21,356 bases of DNA from Promethearchaeota archaeon (GCA_004524515.1 SDNV01000039.1:1-21356); one strand, 5' to 3'. Positions 6,611 to 15,141 are shown, counted from the first letter of the stretch. Numbers and translations are program-made. Notes: a model not told the origin generated them from the sequence alone.

Positions 6611-7084
6611 TTAGTTTTTAGTATTAATAATAACATTATCAACATCAAAATGCCTAAGAACTAATAATTTTATTTTACGAATCATACTACCATCCTTTCC
6701 AATCGCTTTACCACGATCCTGAGGTCGAACAGATATAATTACCGTTCTTTTTTGGTTTTTACTTTCTTTTATTTCAATATTTTGCACTTTTATTGAATTT
6801 TTTGTAGTATTTAAGATATATTGGATAAATTCATTCAGATTTTCAGAGAAAGGAATGACATCAATTTTCTTTTGAAGTTTTGTCATTAGATCTTTGACAT
6901 GTTCTCCGGCTTTCCCGATCGCTTTTCCAACATCCTCTTTCTTTACAAGGAAAATTATTATCTCGGAATGATTTTCTGGAGATTTGAAGATTAAACAATC
7001 TTTTATAATTGCTCCAGAAATGTTATTAAATAACGAGATAAGTTCCATTGAATCTCTATCAATTTTAATATTCTTTTTTAGCAT
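6611..7084 (-). CDS. nusA: NusA-like transcription factor, two KH domains
   Basis: Archaeal NusA lacks the bacterial N-terminal polymerase-binding and S1 domains and consists of two KH RNA-binding domains; this 157-residue protein fits. The GxxG loops are GKAIGKAG (residues 53-60) and GKAIGKDG (125-132), each within a typical KH helix-turn-helix. The C-terminus VDNVIINTKN is the usual last strand. It follows rpl30e by 21 bases in the conserved polymerase/ribosomal protein series. Its role is taken to be RNA binding during transcription elongation or termination; this is family inference. Confidence 0.93.
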   Translation of the reverse strand: MLKKNIKIDRDSMELISLFNNISGAIIKDCLIFKSPENHSEIIIFLVKKEDVGKAIGKAGEHVKDLMTKLQKKIDVIPFSENLNEFIQYILNTTKNSIKVQNIEIKESKNQKRTVIISVRPQDRGKAIGKDGSMIRKIKLLVLRHFDVDNVIINTKN

Positions 7085-7105
7085 CTCTTAATTTCCAGGT
7101 TTAAA

Positions 7106-7486
7106 TTAATTTCTTTTGCTTTTTAAAGATAATAAATCAGAATCTCCCGCATCAATAACTCCAATTACAGATATCATATATGGTTTAGCACAAGCTAACC
7201 CGAGATCCCAACTTGAACCCTTATATTGATGGATGAAGAGTTCATTTTTCATTATAGAATTATAATAATTAAATTGACTTACTAATTCTTTCGGACAATT
7301 ATTAGCAATAATTAACATTTTAAACGGATTTTGCCTCAATTGCCTTAGAATTTGATTTTTTCCATATACTATTTTTCCCGTCTTATAAGCTACTTTAATA
7401 TTTGTATCTATATCAAATTCTTTTTGTTTTTTACGTGTTTTGTCTACAGAAGTTTCAACCGTTTTAACCTTCTTTTTCTTCGCCAT
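7106..7486 (-). CDS. rpl30e: Ribosomal protein eL30
   Basis: This is a large-subunit protein of the L7Ae/L30e RNA-binding fold. The core GKIVYGKNQILRQLRQNPFKML, split by the usual strand, is followed by IIANNCP, YKGSSWDLGLACAKPYMISV and VIDAGDSDLL, all diagnostic. At 126 residues it is ~25 longer than usual because of a lysine-rich N-terminal extension (MAKKKKVKTVETSVDKTRKK). The ATG at 7486 is preceded by AGTGG, a fair ribosome binding site. A 106-base gap separates it from rpoA2 and holds a T8 run and a candidate promoter, so it may be transcribed separately from the polymerase genes as well as with them. Confidence 0.93.
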   Translation of the reverse strand: MAKKKKVKTVETSVDKTRKKQKEFDIDTNIKVAYKTGKIVYGKNQILRQLRQNPFKMLIIANNCPKELVSQFNYYNSIMKNELFIHQYKGSSWDLGLACAKPYMISVIGVIDAGDSDLLSLKSKRN

Positions 7487-7534
7487 TAAAAGCCACTTTT
7501 TTAATTTCTAATAATTTCCTTTTACTGTAAATTA

Positions 7535-7548
7535 ATTAATAAAGTAAT
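7535..7548 (-). promoter_or_regulatory. Candidate internal promoter for rpl30e (shared 14-base element)
   Basis: ATTACTTTATTAAT on the minus strand is identical to the element before rps12. It is centred about 52 bases upstream of the rpl30e ATG, giving an expected leader of roughly 25-30 bases. Confidence 0.4.
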
Positions 7549-7549
7549 T

Positions 7550-7557
7550 AAAAAAAA
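7550..7557 (-). terminator. T8 tract between rpoA2 and rpl30e
   Basis: A run of eight T on the minus strand lies 36 bases after the rpoA2 stop and immediately before the shared promoter-like element. It could partly terminate the rpoA1-rpoA2 transcript. Confidence 0.3.
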
Positions 7558-7592
7558 GCATTATCATTTTAATTTTTTTGCCCTATTATATA

Positions 7593-8789
7593 CTACTTCT
7601 TTTTTTTTAATATTTCCAAATTAGCGTCTAAGTCGAACATTATAGAAACTCTGCCAGTGCCTATCGGAGAGATTTGTCCAATTATAACATTTTCTGGTAT
7701 TCCAAGAAGTTTTTCCTCCTCTCCATAAAGCCCTGCGTCAAGTAATTGATTTACAGTCACCTCGAACGCCGCTCTTGCAAAAACACTTGATTTTGATCCC
7801 GATATTCCGTGCCTACCAATGGATTGTATAGTTCCAGATACACACATCAAATCAGATAATATAAGTAAATGTCGCATGTCTACGTCTAAACCTTGTTGTT
7901 CAAGAACTTTCTGAGATTCTCTAATTATCATGCTTCGGGCTGCCTCAATCCCATATAGTTTTTCAACTTCATGAATATGATTAGTAACGGTTCTTGCAGC
8001 ATCCACCCCTTCGATTTGGACGACTCCTTGTAAATTAGTCCCCTCCGTTTTAATCATCCATTCTTTCCTCCCCTCTTCTAAAGGCATTAGTAACCCTCTT
8101 TTTACCCCTCTAATGCCCTTTACGACTTTTTTTAATATTTTTTCTCGTATTTTTTGTAAACTCTGCAAATCTTCAATTCCGGGGTCAATAATCACAGAAT
8201 TGCCCTCTCTTTTAATAGTGCCTTTTTTCTTATACCTTTTTAAAATCTCAGGAATCTCATCGATATCTATTCCTTTTTTTTCACAGATTTCAGGTATCAG
8301 GTTTATAATTAAATTCCAATCAACATAATCTAAATCAACATCATGAGTGATATTTTCAATCCTGATTTGTTCTATACGGTTATGAACTTTAATTGCGGTC
8401 TCTTCTGATTCATTATATCCTTTTTCCAAAAAGACTTCCATTTGGGGAGTAGAAGGGAATCTTCTTGCATCAACAATCTCGATTAAACGAGGAAGACCTT
8501 GAGTAACAGAAAATTCTTCAACTCCAGCATAATGAAATGTTCTTAGTGTCATTTGAGTTCCAGGTTCTCCAATACTTTGTGCGGCAACTACCCCACATGC
8601 CTCTGAAACTTCGATCTTTGCATTATTATAATTAATAAATATCTTATTTAATAGATATTCCAATTGCTCTTCTTGTAAATCTTCATCTTTTACTTTTTCT
8701 CTTATTTTTTCTATTAAATCTTCTGGAATACCATCATCTTGTAGTTGTTTTAAATTTTCTTCTAAAATTTTTGTAGTTACTTTTGCCAT
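7593..8789 (-). CDS. rpoA2: DNA-directed RNA polymerase subunit A'' (C-terminal part of the largest subunit)
   Basis: The subunit supplies the trigger loop and the C-terminal jaw/clamp of the largest polymerase subunit. From ATG 8789 the product has 398 residues, the normal size. The trigger-loop region reads [20 protein letters not shown] followed by RTFHYAGV (residues ~63-90). Later landmarks are [46 protein letters not shown] and the ending [14 protein letters not shown]. The frame also opens at TTG 8807 (six more residues), but MAKVTTK is the better start. The gap to the rpoA1 stop is 31 bases (13 with the TTG). Together with A' it makes the complete beta'-equivalent. Confidence 0.96.
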   Translation of the reverse strand: MAKVTTKILEENLKQLQDDGIPEDLIEKIREKVKDEDLQEEQLEYLLNKIFINYNNAKIEVSEACGVVAAQSIGEPGTQMTLRTFHYAGVEEFSVTQGLPRLIEIVDARRFPSTPQMEVFLEKGYNESEETAIKVHNRIEQIRIENITHDVDLDYVDWNLIINLIPEICEKKGIDIDEIPEILKRYKKKGTIKREGNSVIIDPGIEDLQSLQKIREKILKKVVKGIRGVKRGLLMPLEEGRKEWMIKTEGTNLQGVVQIEGVDAARTVTNHIHEVEKLYGIEAARSMIIRESQKVLEQQGLDVDMRHLLILSDLMCVSGTIQSIGRHGISGSKSSVFARAAFEVTVNQLLDAGLYGEEEKLLGIPENVIIGQISPIGTGRVSIMFDLDANLEILKKKK

Positions 8790-8820
8790 TTTTAATATAC
8801 CATTCAATTTTTAAAATAAT

Positions 8821-11775
8821 TTATCCAAATTTTTCGGCTTTCCATTCAAGATATCCTTTTGTAACTTTTCCACGCCAAATTGCATTCTTACCGGTTTCCT
8901 TTTCATATTGTTCTTGTGTAGCCTGTTCATCACTTGCTTCTTCAATTTTTTCTTCTTTTTTGCTGGGTTTTTTAGCTTTCTCCTTTTGAATGGGAGCTTT
9001 CTCAGCAGGAGGGGCTTTTTTCTTTTCTGGTTTTTTTTTGATCTCTTCTTGAATTTCATTAACGTCTAACGCTTTTGCTTTTAATAATAGTACATCCAAA
9101 TTAACGGCATTTCCATGATCGGTGTGCATTGGATCTATGCCATCATCACCGAAACAAAACTGTATTATATTTTTATCTGAGTTACGAACTGTACCATCAT
9201 TTTCAATGACCATATCTTGTAGAGCATTTACTAACCTCCTTTGCATATATCCACTTGTTGAAGTTCTAACAGCAGTATCGACTAGCCCTTCACGACCCCC
9301 CATTGCATGAAAGAAAAATTCTTCAGGACGTAACCCATTTCGATACGATGATTCCACAAAACCCCGAGATCTTGGACTAAGATCGTTTATTTTAAAGTGA
9401 GGAAGAGTTCTTAAACTATATCCTCTATTAATTCTTTCACCTCTAATTGCTTGCTGTCCAACAACAGCAGACATTTGCCCTAAATTTAAAATATTACCTC
9501 GCGCTCCTGATTTTGTCATAATAACAGAATGAGCTTCATCTCCGATAAAATGTGCGGCGGTCTCTTCTGCTGTTTTTCGAGCTTCTGCTAAAACTTGTCG
9601 AATTCTTAACTCCAATGTTTCACGCATTGATCGTCCAGGAGCTCTTTTCAAAATTTTTGTATTATTTTCATAAAAGGCTTTTATCAGTCTTTCCGATTCC
9701 TTATTCGCATCATCCAATATTTTTTGAATTTCTTCATATGCACTCCCCTTCACATAAACTTCATCTAAACCCATGGTCATTCCATTCTGACGAATTACAT
9801 ATAGGAGCATTTTAGTTGCATTATCTAAAAATTCTCTTCCTCTCGCATTGCCATGATCTTTTATTATTCTCGCTAAAATACTATTTGATTGCATCGCACC
9901 AAAAGAATTTTCATCTATTGTACCTGTTATTAATTCTCCATTTTTAATCATCACATATGCATCAAATTCACAATCTTGTTCTTTACATGTTTGTCCTGGT
10001 TTTATAAAACATTTTTTGCAAAACTTCGACCTTACTCTTATATTTAAATCATCTGGAAATAATGTACTAAATATCTGTTTTCCAGAATACAAAGGTTCGG
10101 GATCTTTAACCACTGGTTTTAAATGGTCTAAACGAAATTCGGGATTATTATCAAAGATACCCCCCATATATAATAATTTTAAAGCATCTTTTTTTGTATA
10201 TAATGAATCTTTACTTGTAAATTGAAATACGGAGGAGATGAAATCTTGGATTCCTCCTAAAATGGGGCCTCCAAATCTAGGCGATAAAATGTGTTCTTGG
10301 ACCTTAAGTAATAATTCTGCTTCTGTACGAGCTTCTTCACTTTGAGGTACATGTAAATTCATTTCATCTCCATCAAAATCAGCATTATATGGAGGACATA
10401 CCGTTAAATTTAATCTAAAAGTTTTTTCATCCATAATTTTTACTTCATGGGCCATGATTGACATTCTATGGAGAGAAGGTTGCCGATTAAATAATACTAA
10501 GTCTCCATTATTTAGATGCCTCTCCACCGTAAAGCCAGGAGCTAGCATATCCGCAATGATTTTTCTGTTTTTCACATATCGAAGATCAATTCTCCTTCGA
10601 TCATTTCTAATGATATAGTTTGCACCAGGATGTCTAATAGGACCATTCAGTACTAGTTGTTTCATCTCTTCAATATTCCAATCATTCACATTAGTTGGAA
10701 TGGTAAGAATTTTTGCTATTTCTTTTGGTACTCCTACATCATTCACACTAATATATGGATTAGGTGATATAACGCTCCTTGCGGAAAAATCCACTCTCTT
10801 CCCACTTAAATTACTTCTAAATCGGCCTTCTTTTCCTTTAAGTCTTTGAGTTAAAGTTCTTAAAGCTCTTCCAGAACGATGTCTAGCAGGAGGAATACCT
10901 GAAACTTGATTATCAAAGTATGTTGTTATGTGATATTGAAGCAATTCCCATAAATCTTCCACAATTAGATGGGGAGCTCCCGCATCGATATTTTCTCGTA
11001 AACGTTGATTTATTCTAATAACGTCTACTAATTTATGGGTCAAATCATCTTCTGATCGAATTCCACTATCTAATGTAATGGATGGTCTCGCACAAACCGG
11101 TGGGATAGGTAATACAGTGAATATAACCCACTCAAGTCGTGCATTCTCCGGTGAAATTCCTAAGATTCTAAGATCAGAATCACCAACTTTCTTTAATCTT
11201 TCTAATATTTCAATGGGAGTCAGTCTACGGGAACCTTTATTTTCTTCTTCCTCATAAAAAGTGGTGGGCTTCTCAATGATAATTTTTTTCTTCATTGCTC
11301 CACAATAGGGGCATATTTTAGCTTTTCTTGCCCTCTTGAAAACTATTTTAGTAATATCTTCTTCTCCTTCAGCAGAGATTTCACGATGTTTTATTTGTTC
11401 CTCTCGAACTGTTTCTTTTTCTTCTTCAGTAAGCATTAATTTGGAGCATTCAGGACAAATGGATCTTAGTACTTTTAATACTTTTTTAGCATAACCTACG
11501 TGAATAACAGGTCTTGCTAACTCTATATGTCCAAAATGGCCCATGCAATTACTAACAAGGTTTCCACAGGTTTGGCAACGTTGTCCCGGCTCAATTGTCC
11601 CCAATCTTTGGTCCATTAACCCAGAAGGAATTGGTAATCCATCTTCATCATAAGTGTCTGCCGTAATTATACGAGCAGCAGACATTTTTCGAATCTCATC
11701 CGGACTTAATAATCCGAATTTGATTTTTTCAATCATTTTTGTTCTAGAAAACGTATAACTCATAGGAGATAACAT
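8821..11775 (-). CDS. rpoA1: DNA-directed RNA polymerase subunit A'
   Basis: This is the catalytic N-terminal part of the largest RNA polymerase subunit. Zinc ligands lie at C67-x2-C70-x6-C77-x2-H80 and C107-x2-C110 with C155-x2-C158. The catalytic magnesium motif NADFDGDEMN is at residues 464-473. RFRSNLSGKRVDFSARSVIS (318-337), LFNRQPSLHRMS (428-439) and the bridge-helix and funnel region through FFHAMGGREGLVDTAVRTS (821-839) are intact. It has 984 residues, about 80-100 more than many archaeal A' chains. The excess is mainly a Lys/Glu/Pro/Ala-rich linker (~908-958) before the conserved TGKNAIWRGKVTKG tail. A Cys cluster (C586, C589, C597, C602) could bind one more zinc. The start is ATG 11775, with GTGG just before it; ATG 11763 is possible. 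Confidence 0.97.
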   Translation of the reverse strand: MLSPMSYTFSRTKMIEKIKFGLLSPDEIRKMSAARIITADTYDEDGLPIPSGLMDQRLGTIEPGQRCQTCGNLVSNCMGHFGHIELARPVIHVGYAKKVLKVLRSICPECSKLMLTEEEKETVREEQIKHREISAEGEEDITKIVFKRARKAKICPYCGAMKKKIIIEKPTTFYEEEENKGSRRLTPIEILERLKKVGDSDLRILGISPENARLEWVIFTVLPIPPVCARPSITLDSGIRSEDDLTHKLVDVIRINQRLRENIDAGAPHLIVEDLWELLQYHITTYFDNQVSGIPPARHRSGRALRTLTQRLKGKEGRFRSNLSGKRVDFSARSVISPNPYISVNDVGVPKEIAKILTIPTNVNDWNIEEMKQLVLNGPIRHPGANYIIRNDRRRIDLRYVKNRKIIADMLAPGFTVERHLNNGDLVLFNRQPSLHRMSIMAHEVKIMDEKTFRLNLTVCPPYNADFDGDEMNLHVPQSEEARTEAELLLKVQEHILSPRFGGPILGGIQDFISSVFQFTSKDSLYTKKDALKLLYMGGIFDNNPEFRLDHLKPVVKDPEPLYSGKQIFSTLFPDDLNIRVRSKFCKKCFIKPGQTCKEQDCEFDAYVMIKNGELITGTIDENSFGAMQSNSILARIIKDHGNARGREFLDNATKMLLYVIRQNGMTMGLDEVYVKGSAYEEIQKILDDANKESERLIKAFYENNTKILKRAPGRSMRETLELRIRQVLAEARKTAEETAAHFIGDEAHSVIMTKSGARGNILNLGQMSAVVGQQAIRGERINRGYSLRTLPHFKINDLSPRSRGFVESSYRNGLRPEEFFFHAMGGREGLVDTAVRTSTSGYMQRRLVNALQDMVIENDGTVRNSDKNIIQFCFGDDGIDPMHTDHGNAVNLDVLLLKAKALDVNEIQEEIKKKPEKKKAPPAEKAPIQKEKAKKPSKKEEKIEEASDEQATQEQYEKETGKNAIWRGKVTKGYLEWKAEKFG

Positions 11776-11804
11776 CCACTAATTAGTATTTGAAAATTAA
11801 TTAA

Positions 11805-11812
11805 TTTATAAA
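11805..11812 (-). promoter_or_regulatory. Candidate TATA box for the rpoA1 operon
   Basis: TTTATAAA (palindromic) lies about 33 bases upstream of the rpoA1 ATG, implying a very short leader. The following ATTAATTAATTT resembles the sequence just after the shared element before rpl30e. Confidence 0.35.
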
Positions 11813-11977
11813 AATAAGTTAACGACTCTTGCACTGTGATGTAAAAAATCATATAAAAAATAAAAATTTTTTGGTTTTAGAGCGACTATTTCTGTTTTTT
11901 AAATTTAAAATTTGCGAGGATTTATTTGAACAATGAAATTAATGAATCTGTAAAAAATTTAAACTTAATTAATCGTT

Positions 11978-11985
11978 TTTAAATA
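11978..11985 (+). promoter_or_regulatory. Candidate TATA box for alaX
   Basis: TTTAAATA is a perfect match to the archaeal TATA consensus. It lies about 70 bases upstream of the alaX ATG, which would give a leader of about 40 bases ending in the GGAG ribosome binding site. Confidence 0.45.
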
Positions 11986-12042
11986 TAATTTAATGAGATA
12001 TTAAGTCTCAAAATGATTAATTTAATATGTTTATTTTTACAC

Positions 12043-12046
12043 GGAG
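12043..12046 (+). promoter_or_regulatory. Ribosome binding site that fixes the alaX start
   Basis: GGAG lies 6 bases before ATG 12053 and directly abuts TTG 12047. The spacing selects ATG 12053 over the longer TTG-initiated frame. Confidence 0.6.
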
Positions 12047-12052
12047 TTGAAG

Positions 12053-13222
12053 ATGACAAAAAAACTATTCTGGGAAAATTCTTATAAAACTGAATTTGAA
12101 GCCAAGATTATTGAATTAACAAAAGAAGGAGTAGTCCTTAATCAAACGTTATTTTATCCCAAAAGTGGTGGTCAAGTTAGTGATCATGGCTTTTTAAAAG
12201 CAGGAGATACTATATTTGAGGTTGATTATACAATAAAAAAAGAAGATGAGATTATTCATCATATAAAATCAGATTTTAAAGAAGAACTTAAAATTGGTAA
12301 AATTGTTAAGGGAAAGATTGACTGGGAATATAGATATGGGATTATGAAGGCACACACTTCTCAGCACCTTTTTTCCGCTCTAATTCTTAATAAATATAAT
12401 ATTGAGACCTCAAAAGTGTATATTGATTTTGAAGAAGTTGTTCTGGAACTTGCTCAAAATATGGATTATACACAATTAAAATCAGTTTTTAATGAAGTTA
12501 ATAGTATATGTATATCAGATAATCAAAAAATAGAAGTAAAAACCATGAACTATGAAGAGGCAAAAAAGTGTTCAAATGAAATTAGGGGATTTGTTCCAGA
12601 ACATAGTAAAATAAGATTAGTTCAAATTGAATCCAATGATTTAGTATGTTGTGGAGGAACTCATGTACACAATTCTATTGAAATAGGGCCTCTTTTAATT
12701 GATTCATTCAAGAAAAACCGAGAAATTAGATACTATCTCGGAAAAAAAGCCGTGAATATGCTTTCTGATATAAATATAGACTTATTAATTTCAGCAGAAT
12801 TATTAAATCAACCGACTCTAAAGCTTAAACAAGCAACCGAGAAAAATTTGAATCTAATTTCAAATCTTCAACAAGAAAATAAAAATTTAATTATAAGAAC
12901 ATTAAATTTAATCTCTCAAATACCAACAACATCCATTAATAACATCTCGATTTATATTATTGATATGAATATTGAAAATAAAATTCTAACTAAAGAATTT
13001 AAAAATTTTCCATCTAATTCATTACTTATTGCTAATTTGAGCAATAATAAGTTCAGGGTGTTTTCAAAATGTAAAGATGTAAAAGCAAATGAGATAGTCC
13101 AATATTTAATAGAAAAGTTCGGTGGAAAAGGTGGAGGTTCAGACAACTCTGCTCAATGTTCTATAGATTACGAGTCTATGGATATTTTAAATGAAATAAG
13201 AATAGTTCTCAATCGGAAATAA
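12053..13222 (+). CDS. alaX: Alanyl-tRNA editing protein AlaX, long form with C-Ala domain
   Basis: AlaX hydrolyses Ser- or Gly-tRNA-Ala in trans, correcting mischarging by alanyl-tRNA synthetase. The 389-residue product begins with the AlaRS-like small barrel (TLFYPKSGGQVSDHG, ~32-46). The editing site follows, with zinc ligands in HTSQH (H101, H105) and CGGTH (C200, H204). SNEIRGFVPEH (~174-184) is also typical. Residues ~255-389 hold a coiled-coil stretch and a C-Ala/DHHA1-type domain ending in the KFGGKGGGSDNSAQ motif that binds the tRNA elbow. This makes it the long AlaX class, not the short editing-only type. It is divergent from rpoA1 and convergent with the transporter gene, so it is probably monocistronic. 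Confidence 0.93.
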   Translation: MTKKLFWENSYKTEFEAKIIELTKEGVVLNQTLFYPKSGGQVSDHGFLKAGDTIFEVDYTIKKEDEIIHHIKSDFKEELKIGKIVKGKIDWEYRYGIMKAHTSQHLFSALILNKYNIETSKVYIDFEEVVLELAQNMDYTQLKSVFNEVNSICISDNQKIEVKTMNYEEAKKCSNEIRGFVPEHSKIRLVQIESNDLVCCGGTHVHNSIEIGPLLIDSFKKNREIRYYLGKKAVNMLSDINIDLLISAELLNQPTLKLKQATEKNLNLISNLQQENKNLIIRTLNLISQIPTTSINNISIYIIDMNIENKILTKEFKNFPSNSLLIANLSNNKFRVFSKCKDVKANEIVQYLIEKFGGKGGGSDNSAQCSIDYESMDILNEIRIVLNRK

Positions 13223-13294
13223 AAAGAGTATAATAAAAAAAATTAAAGATTTGAGATTTATTAAATTAATCATCAATAGTTGAATGATTTCCGT

Positions 13295-14710
13295 TTACTT
13301 ATGTAGATCTTTAGCCCTTAGTTGCTCTTCGAGCCAAGACTTTTTCTCTCCTTTGATATCATAAGTGAGCGCGAATAATATGGTGAAAACAGCTGTGCCA
13401 ATAATAGGAATCAGTGCGAAAGTGATTATAATCCCCATTTCTGCTAGTGGAGTTTGTTGACCCTTACCTGCTGGTGCTGCCGCATTGAATCCCGTAGCAG
13501 CGTGAACCATGACCATTAAAAACGTAAATAATATAATTGCTAAACGTCCGAAAAACACATAAATTCCTACGTAAACCCCTGAATCGCGTTTACCTGTTTG
13601 AATTGATAGACTATCTAGAGATTCTGCTAAGATTGGAGATAGCATGACCCACATCGCTCCATTTCCAAAACCCAATATATAGAAGAAAATAAGCCCTATA
13701 CCTATTGGTAAATCACTAATAAATAATAGTGGAATAGTACACACACTTTCCATTAAGCCTCCAATAATAGCAGTTTTTCGGAATCCTACTTTTTTTGATA
13801 TATAAGTAAATACTGGAACAGCTGAAAAAATCCCGAGAATAATACATGCATATATTAATGTTAAATCGCTAGCAGGAATACCTAAGATCCATTTTGCATA
13901 ATAATTTGCGTTACCCATTACAAATAAGTCCCATACTTTATTTCCAAAATATAACAATATGTATCCAACGAAGGCTTTGTTTTTTAATCCCTCTTTGAAT
14001 GAACCTATAAATGCTTCCTGTTTTATCAGTCCTTGTTCAACTTGCTGTGCTTTTCGGGCAGGATCTTCTCGACCACCATACATGACAAAAATGGCAGCTA
14101 TGCATCCAATTACCAAAATAACGGCAGCCATAGCGGCATATGACTCGACAACATCATACTTATAAATTTGAGGGGGTACTAAAGTCCCAACTAAAACGCT
14201 TGAAATTGCTAAAATTAATTTCCAAACGTTTCCTTTTCTGATTGCGTCATCCGATCTATATTTTTCGGGAAACATTCCTTGCCAATTGACGAAAAAACCA
14301 GAATAGAAAGTATCAGCAAGGACTAACATGACAACCATCCACAAAAACAATACAAAAGGACTTGCTCCTACAGGTGGCGAAAATAGTAAGAAATAGCTTA
14401 TATACATGGGTATTAGCATTGTGCAAAGCCATGGATAGCGTTTTCCCCATTTTCCCCAGAATTTACGTGGCTTTTCCGCAATGTAGCCAATTAAAGGATC
14501 ATTCACCGCATTCCATAGCGCAAATATTGTGTTTGCTATAAGCAGAAATATTCCTGGAAGTAATAACTCTGTTTCATAGAAAAAGAAATAAAGCCCAGCG
14601 AATGCATTTCCTACTAATTCTATTCCAAAAGAACCAAAACTAAAAGCAAACATTGATTTTTTGGATTCATGCCAATCTTGCCAATCGTCTAATTTTACTT
14701 CGCTCGTCAT
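13295..14710 (-). CDS. GPH/MelB-type major facilitator transporter
   Basis: The 471-residue integral membrane protein has about 12 hydrophobic segments and fits the glycoside-pentoside-hexuronide:cation symporter family (MFS_2). The family motif after the second helix reads WNAVNDPLIGYIAEKPRKFWGKWGKRYPW, given here as WNAVNDPLIGY (66-76) and FWGKWGKRYPW (84-94). In MelB two aspartates in this helix bind the coupling cation; here the first is Asn67 and only the second, Asp71, remains. Another typical segment is GNGAMWVMLSPILAESLDS. Substrate cannot be told from sequence; sugars or sugar-like compounds are the family norm. The gene looks somewhat richer in G+C than its neighbours. It stands alone on its strand, converging with alaX. 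Confidence 0.85.
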   Translation of the reverse strand: MTSEVKLDDWQDWHESKKSMFAFSFGSFGIELVGNAFAGLYFFFYETELLLPGIFLLIANTIFALWNAVNDPLIGYIAEKPRKFWGKWGKRYPWLCTMLIPMYISYFLLFSPPVGASPFVLFLWMVVMLVLADTFYSGFFVNWQGMFPEKYRSDDAIRKGNVWKLILAISSVLVGTLVPPQIYKYDVVESYAAMAAVILVIGCIAAIFVMYGGREDPARKAQQVEQGLIKQEAFIGSFKEGLKNKAFVGYILLYFGNKVWDLFVMGNANYYAKWILGIPASDLTLIYACIILGIFSAVPVFTYISKKVGFRKTAIIGGLMESVCTIPLLFISDLPIGIGLIFFYILGFGNGAMWVMLSPILAESLDSLSIQTGKRDSGVYVGIYVFFGRLAIILFTFLMVMVHAATGFNAAAPAGKGQQTPLAEMGIIITFALIPIIGTAVFTILFALTYDIKGEKKSWLEEQLRAKDLHK

Positions 14711-14780
14711 TTTAATCTCTTTTAGAGTATTTATTATTGAAAATTTTTATTAAAAATTATATTAAGATTTACATTTAATA

Positions 14781-14790
14781 TTTATAAATA
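14781..14790 (-). promoter_or_regulatory. Candidate TATA box for the transporter gene
   Basis: The minus strand reads TATTTATAAA, centred about 75 bases upstream of the transporter ATG, giving an expected leader of around 50 bases. Confidence 0.3.
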
Positions 14791-14889
14791 TTTTATTATT
14801 TAGAAAGCAACCCTAAAAACGAAAAATCGGATATAAAAGGTCTTAAGAATCATTCTTTACACTTCACTCAAAAACAGCCTGAGCAGTAA

Positions 14890-15003
14890 CTTGGAGGAAA
14901 TCTTAAGGTAGCGATTCATTATGATCTTGTTCTTTGGCATCCAACTATTAAGCTTGATGACGAAATAGTAATCGAAAATGGAAAGCTTAAATTTGCACTA
15001 TAA
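14890..15003 (+). pseudogene. Remnant of the 3' end of an M29-type aminopeptidase gene
   Basis: This 37-codon open stretch has no start codon and is cut off on the left by an in-frame TAA at 14887. Its translation contains LGGNLKVAIHYDLVLWHPTI, then KLDDEIVIENGKLKFAL and a stop. The arrangement GG-N, IH-x-D, PT-I, DDE-x-IIE-x-GKL matches what I know of the C-terminus of M29 metallo-aminopeptidases, where the His and Asp of IHxD bind metal. Codon-like composition and conserved-looking residues suggest recent decay or a deletion that removed the rest of the gene. The family call is from memory of the motif and moderately uncertain. Confidence 0.45.
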
Positions 15004-15141
15004 ATGCTTAAAATTCAATTTTATTTGTATAGAAAATGTTCAATTTTCAAAAAATAAAGCACCAACTTTTTTAATACCCTATTTCTTTTTAAAGCTATTT
15101 TTAAAAGAATTTAATTTGATGTTATAATTTATACAAATATT

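Larger units (their letters stand above)
14711..15141. other. 431-base intergenic region with a gene remnant
   Basis: No intact gene lies here. The left part (14711-14820) is A/T-rich promoter-like sequence for the leftward transporter. The middle (14890-15003) is less A/T rich and carries a decayed plus-strand coding tail, listed separately. The right part (15004-15141) returns to A/T-rich spacer leading to the membrane-protein gene, with a TATA-like TTTTTAAAAG about 40 bases before its ATG. No RNA gene or long repeat is apparent. Confidence 0.5.

Noticed and set aside
8811..9059. Lys/Arg-rich 82-codon minus-strand frame
   Set aside because: It is an alternate frame of the A-rich linker at the end of rpoA1; its basic composition follows from the AAG/AAA-rich codons.
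9122..10225. Several plus-strand open frames across rpoA1
   Set aside because: All are antisense to strongly conserved polymerase sequence.
12952..13146. Minus-strand open frame of 64 codons within alaX
   Set aside because: Antisense to the C-Ala domain, which has the expected GGKGGG motif on the other strand.
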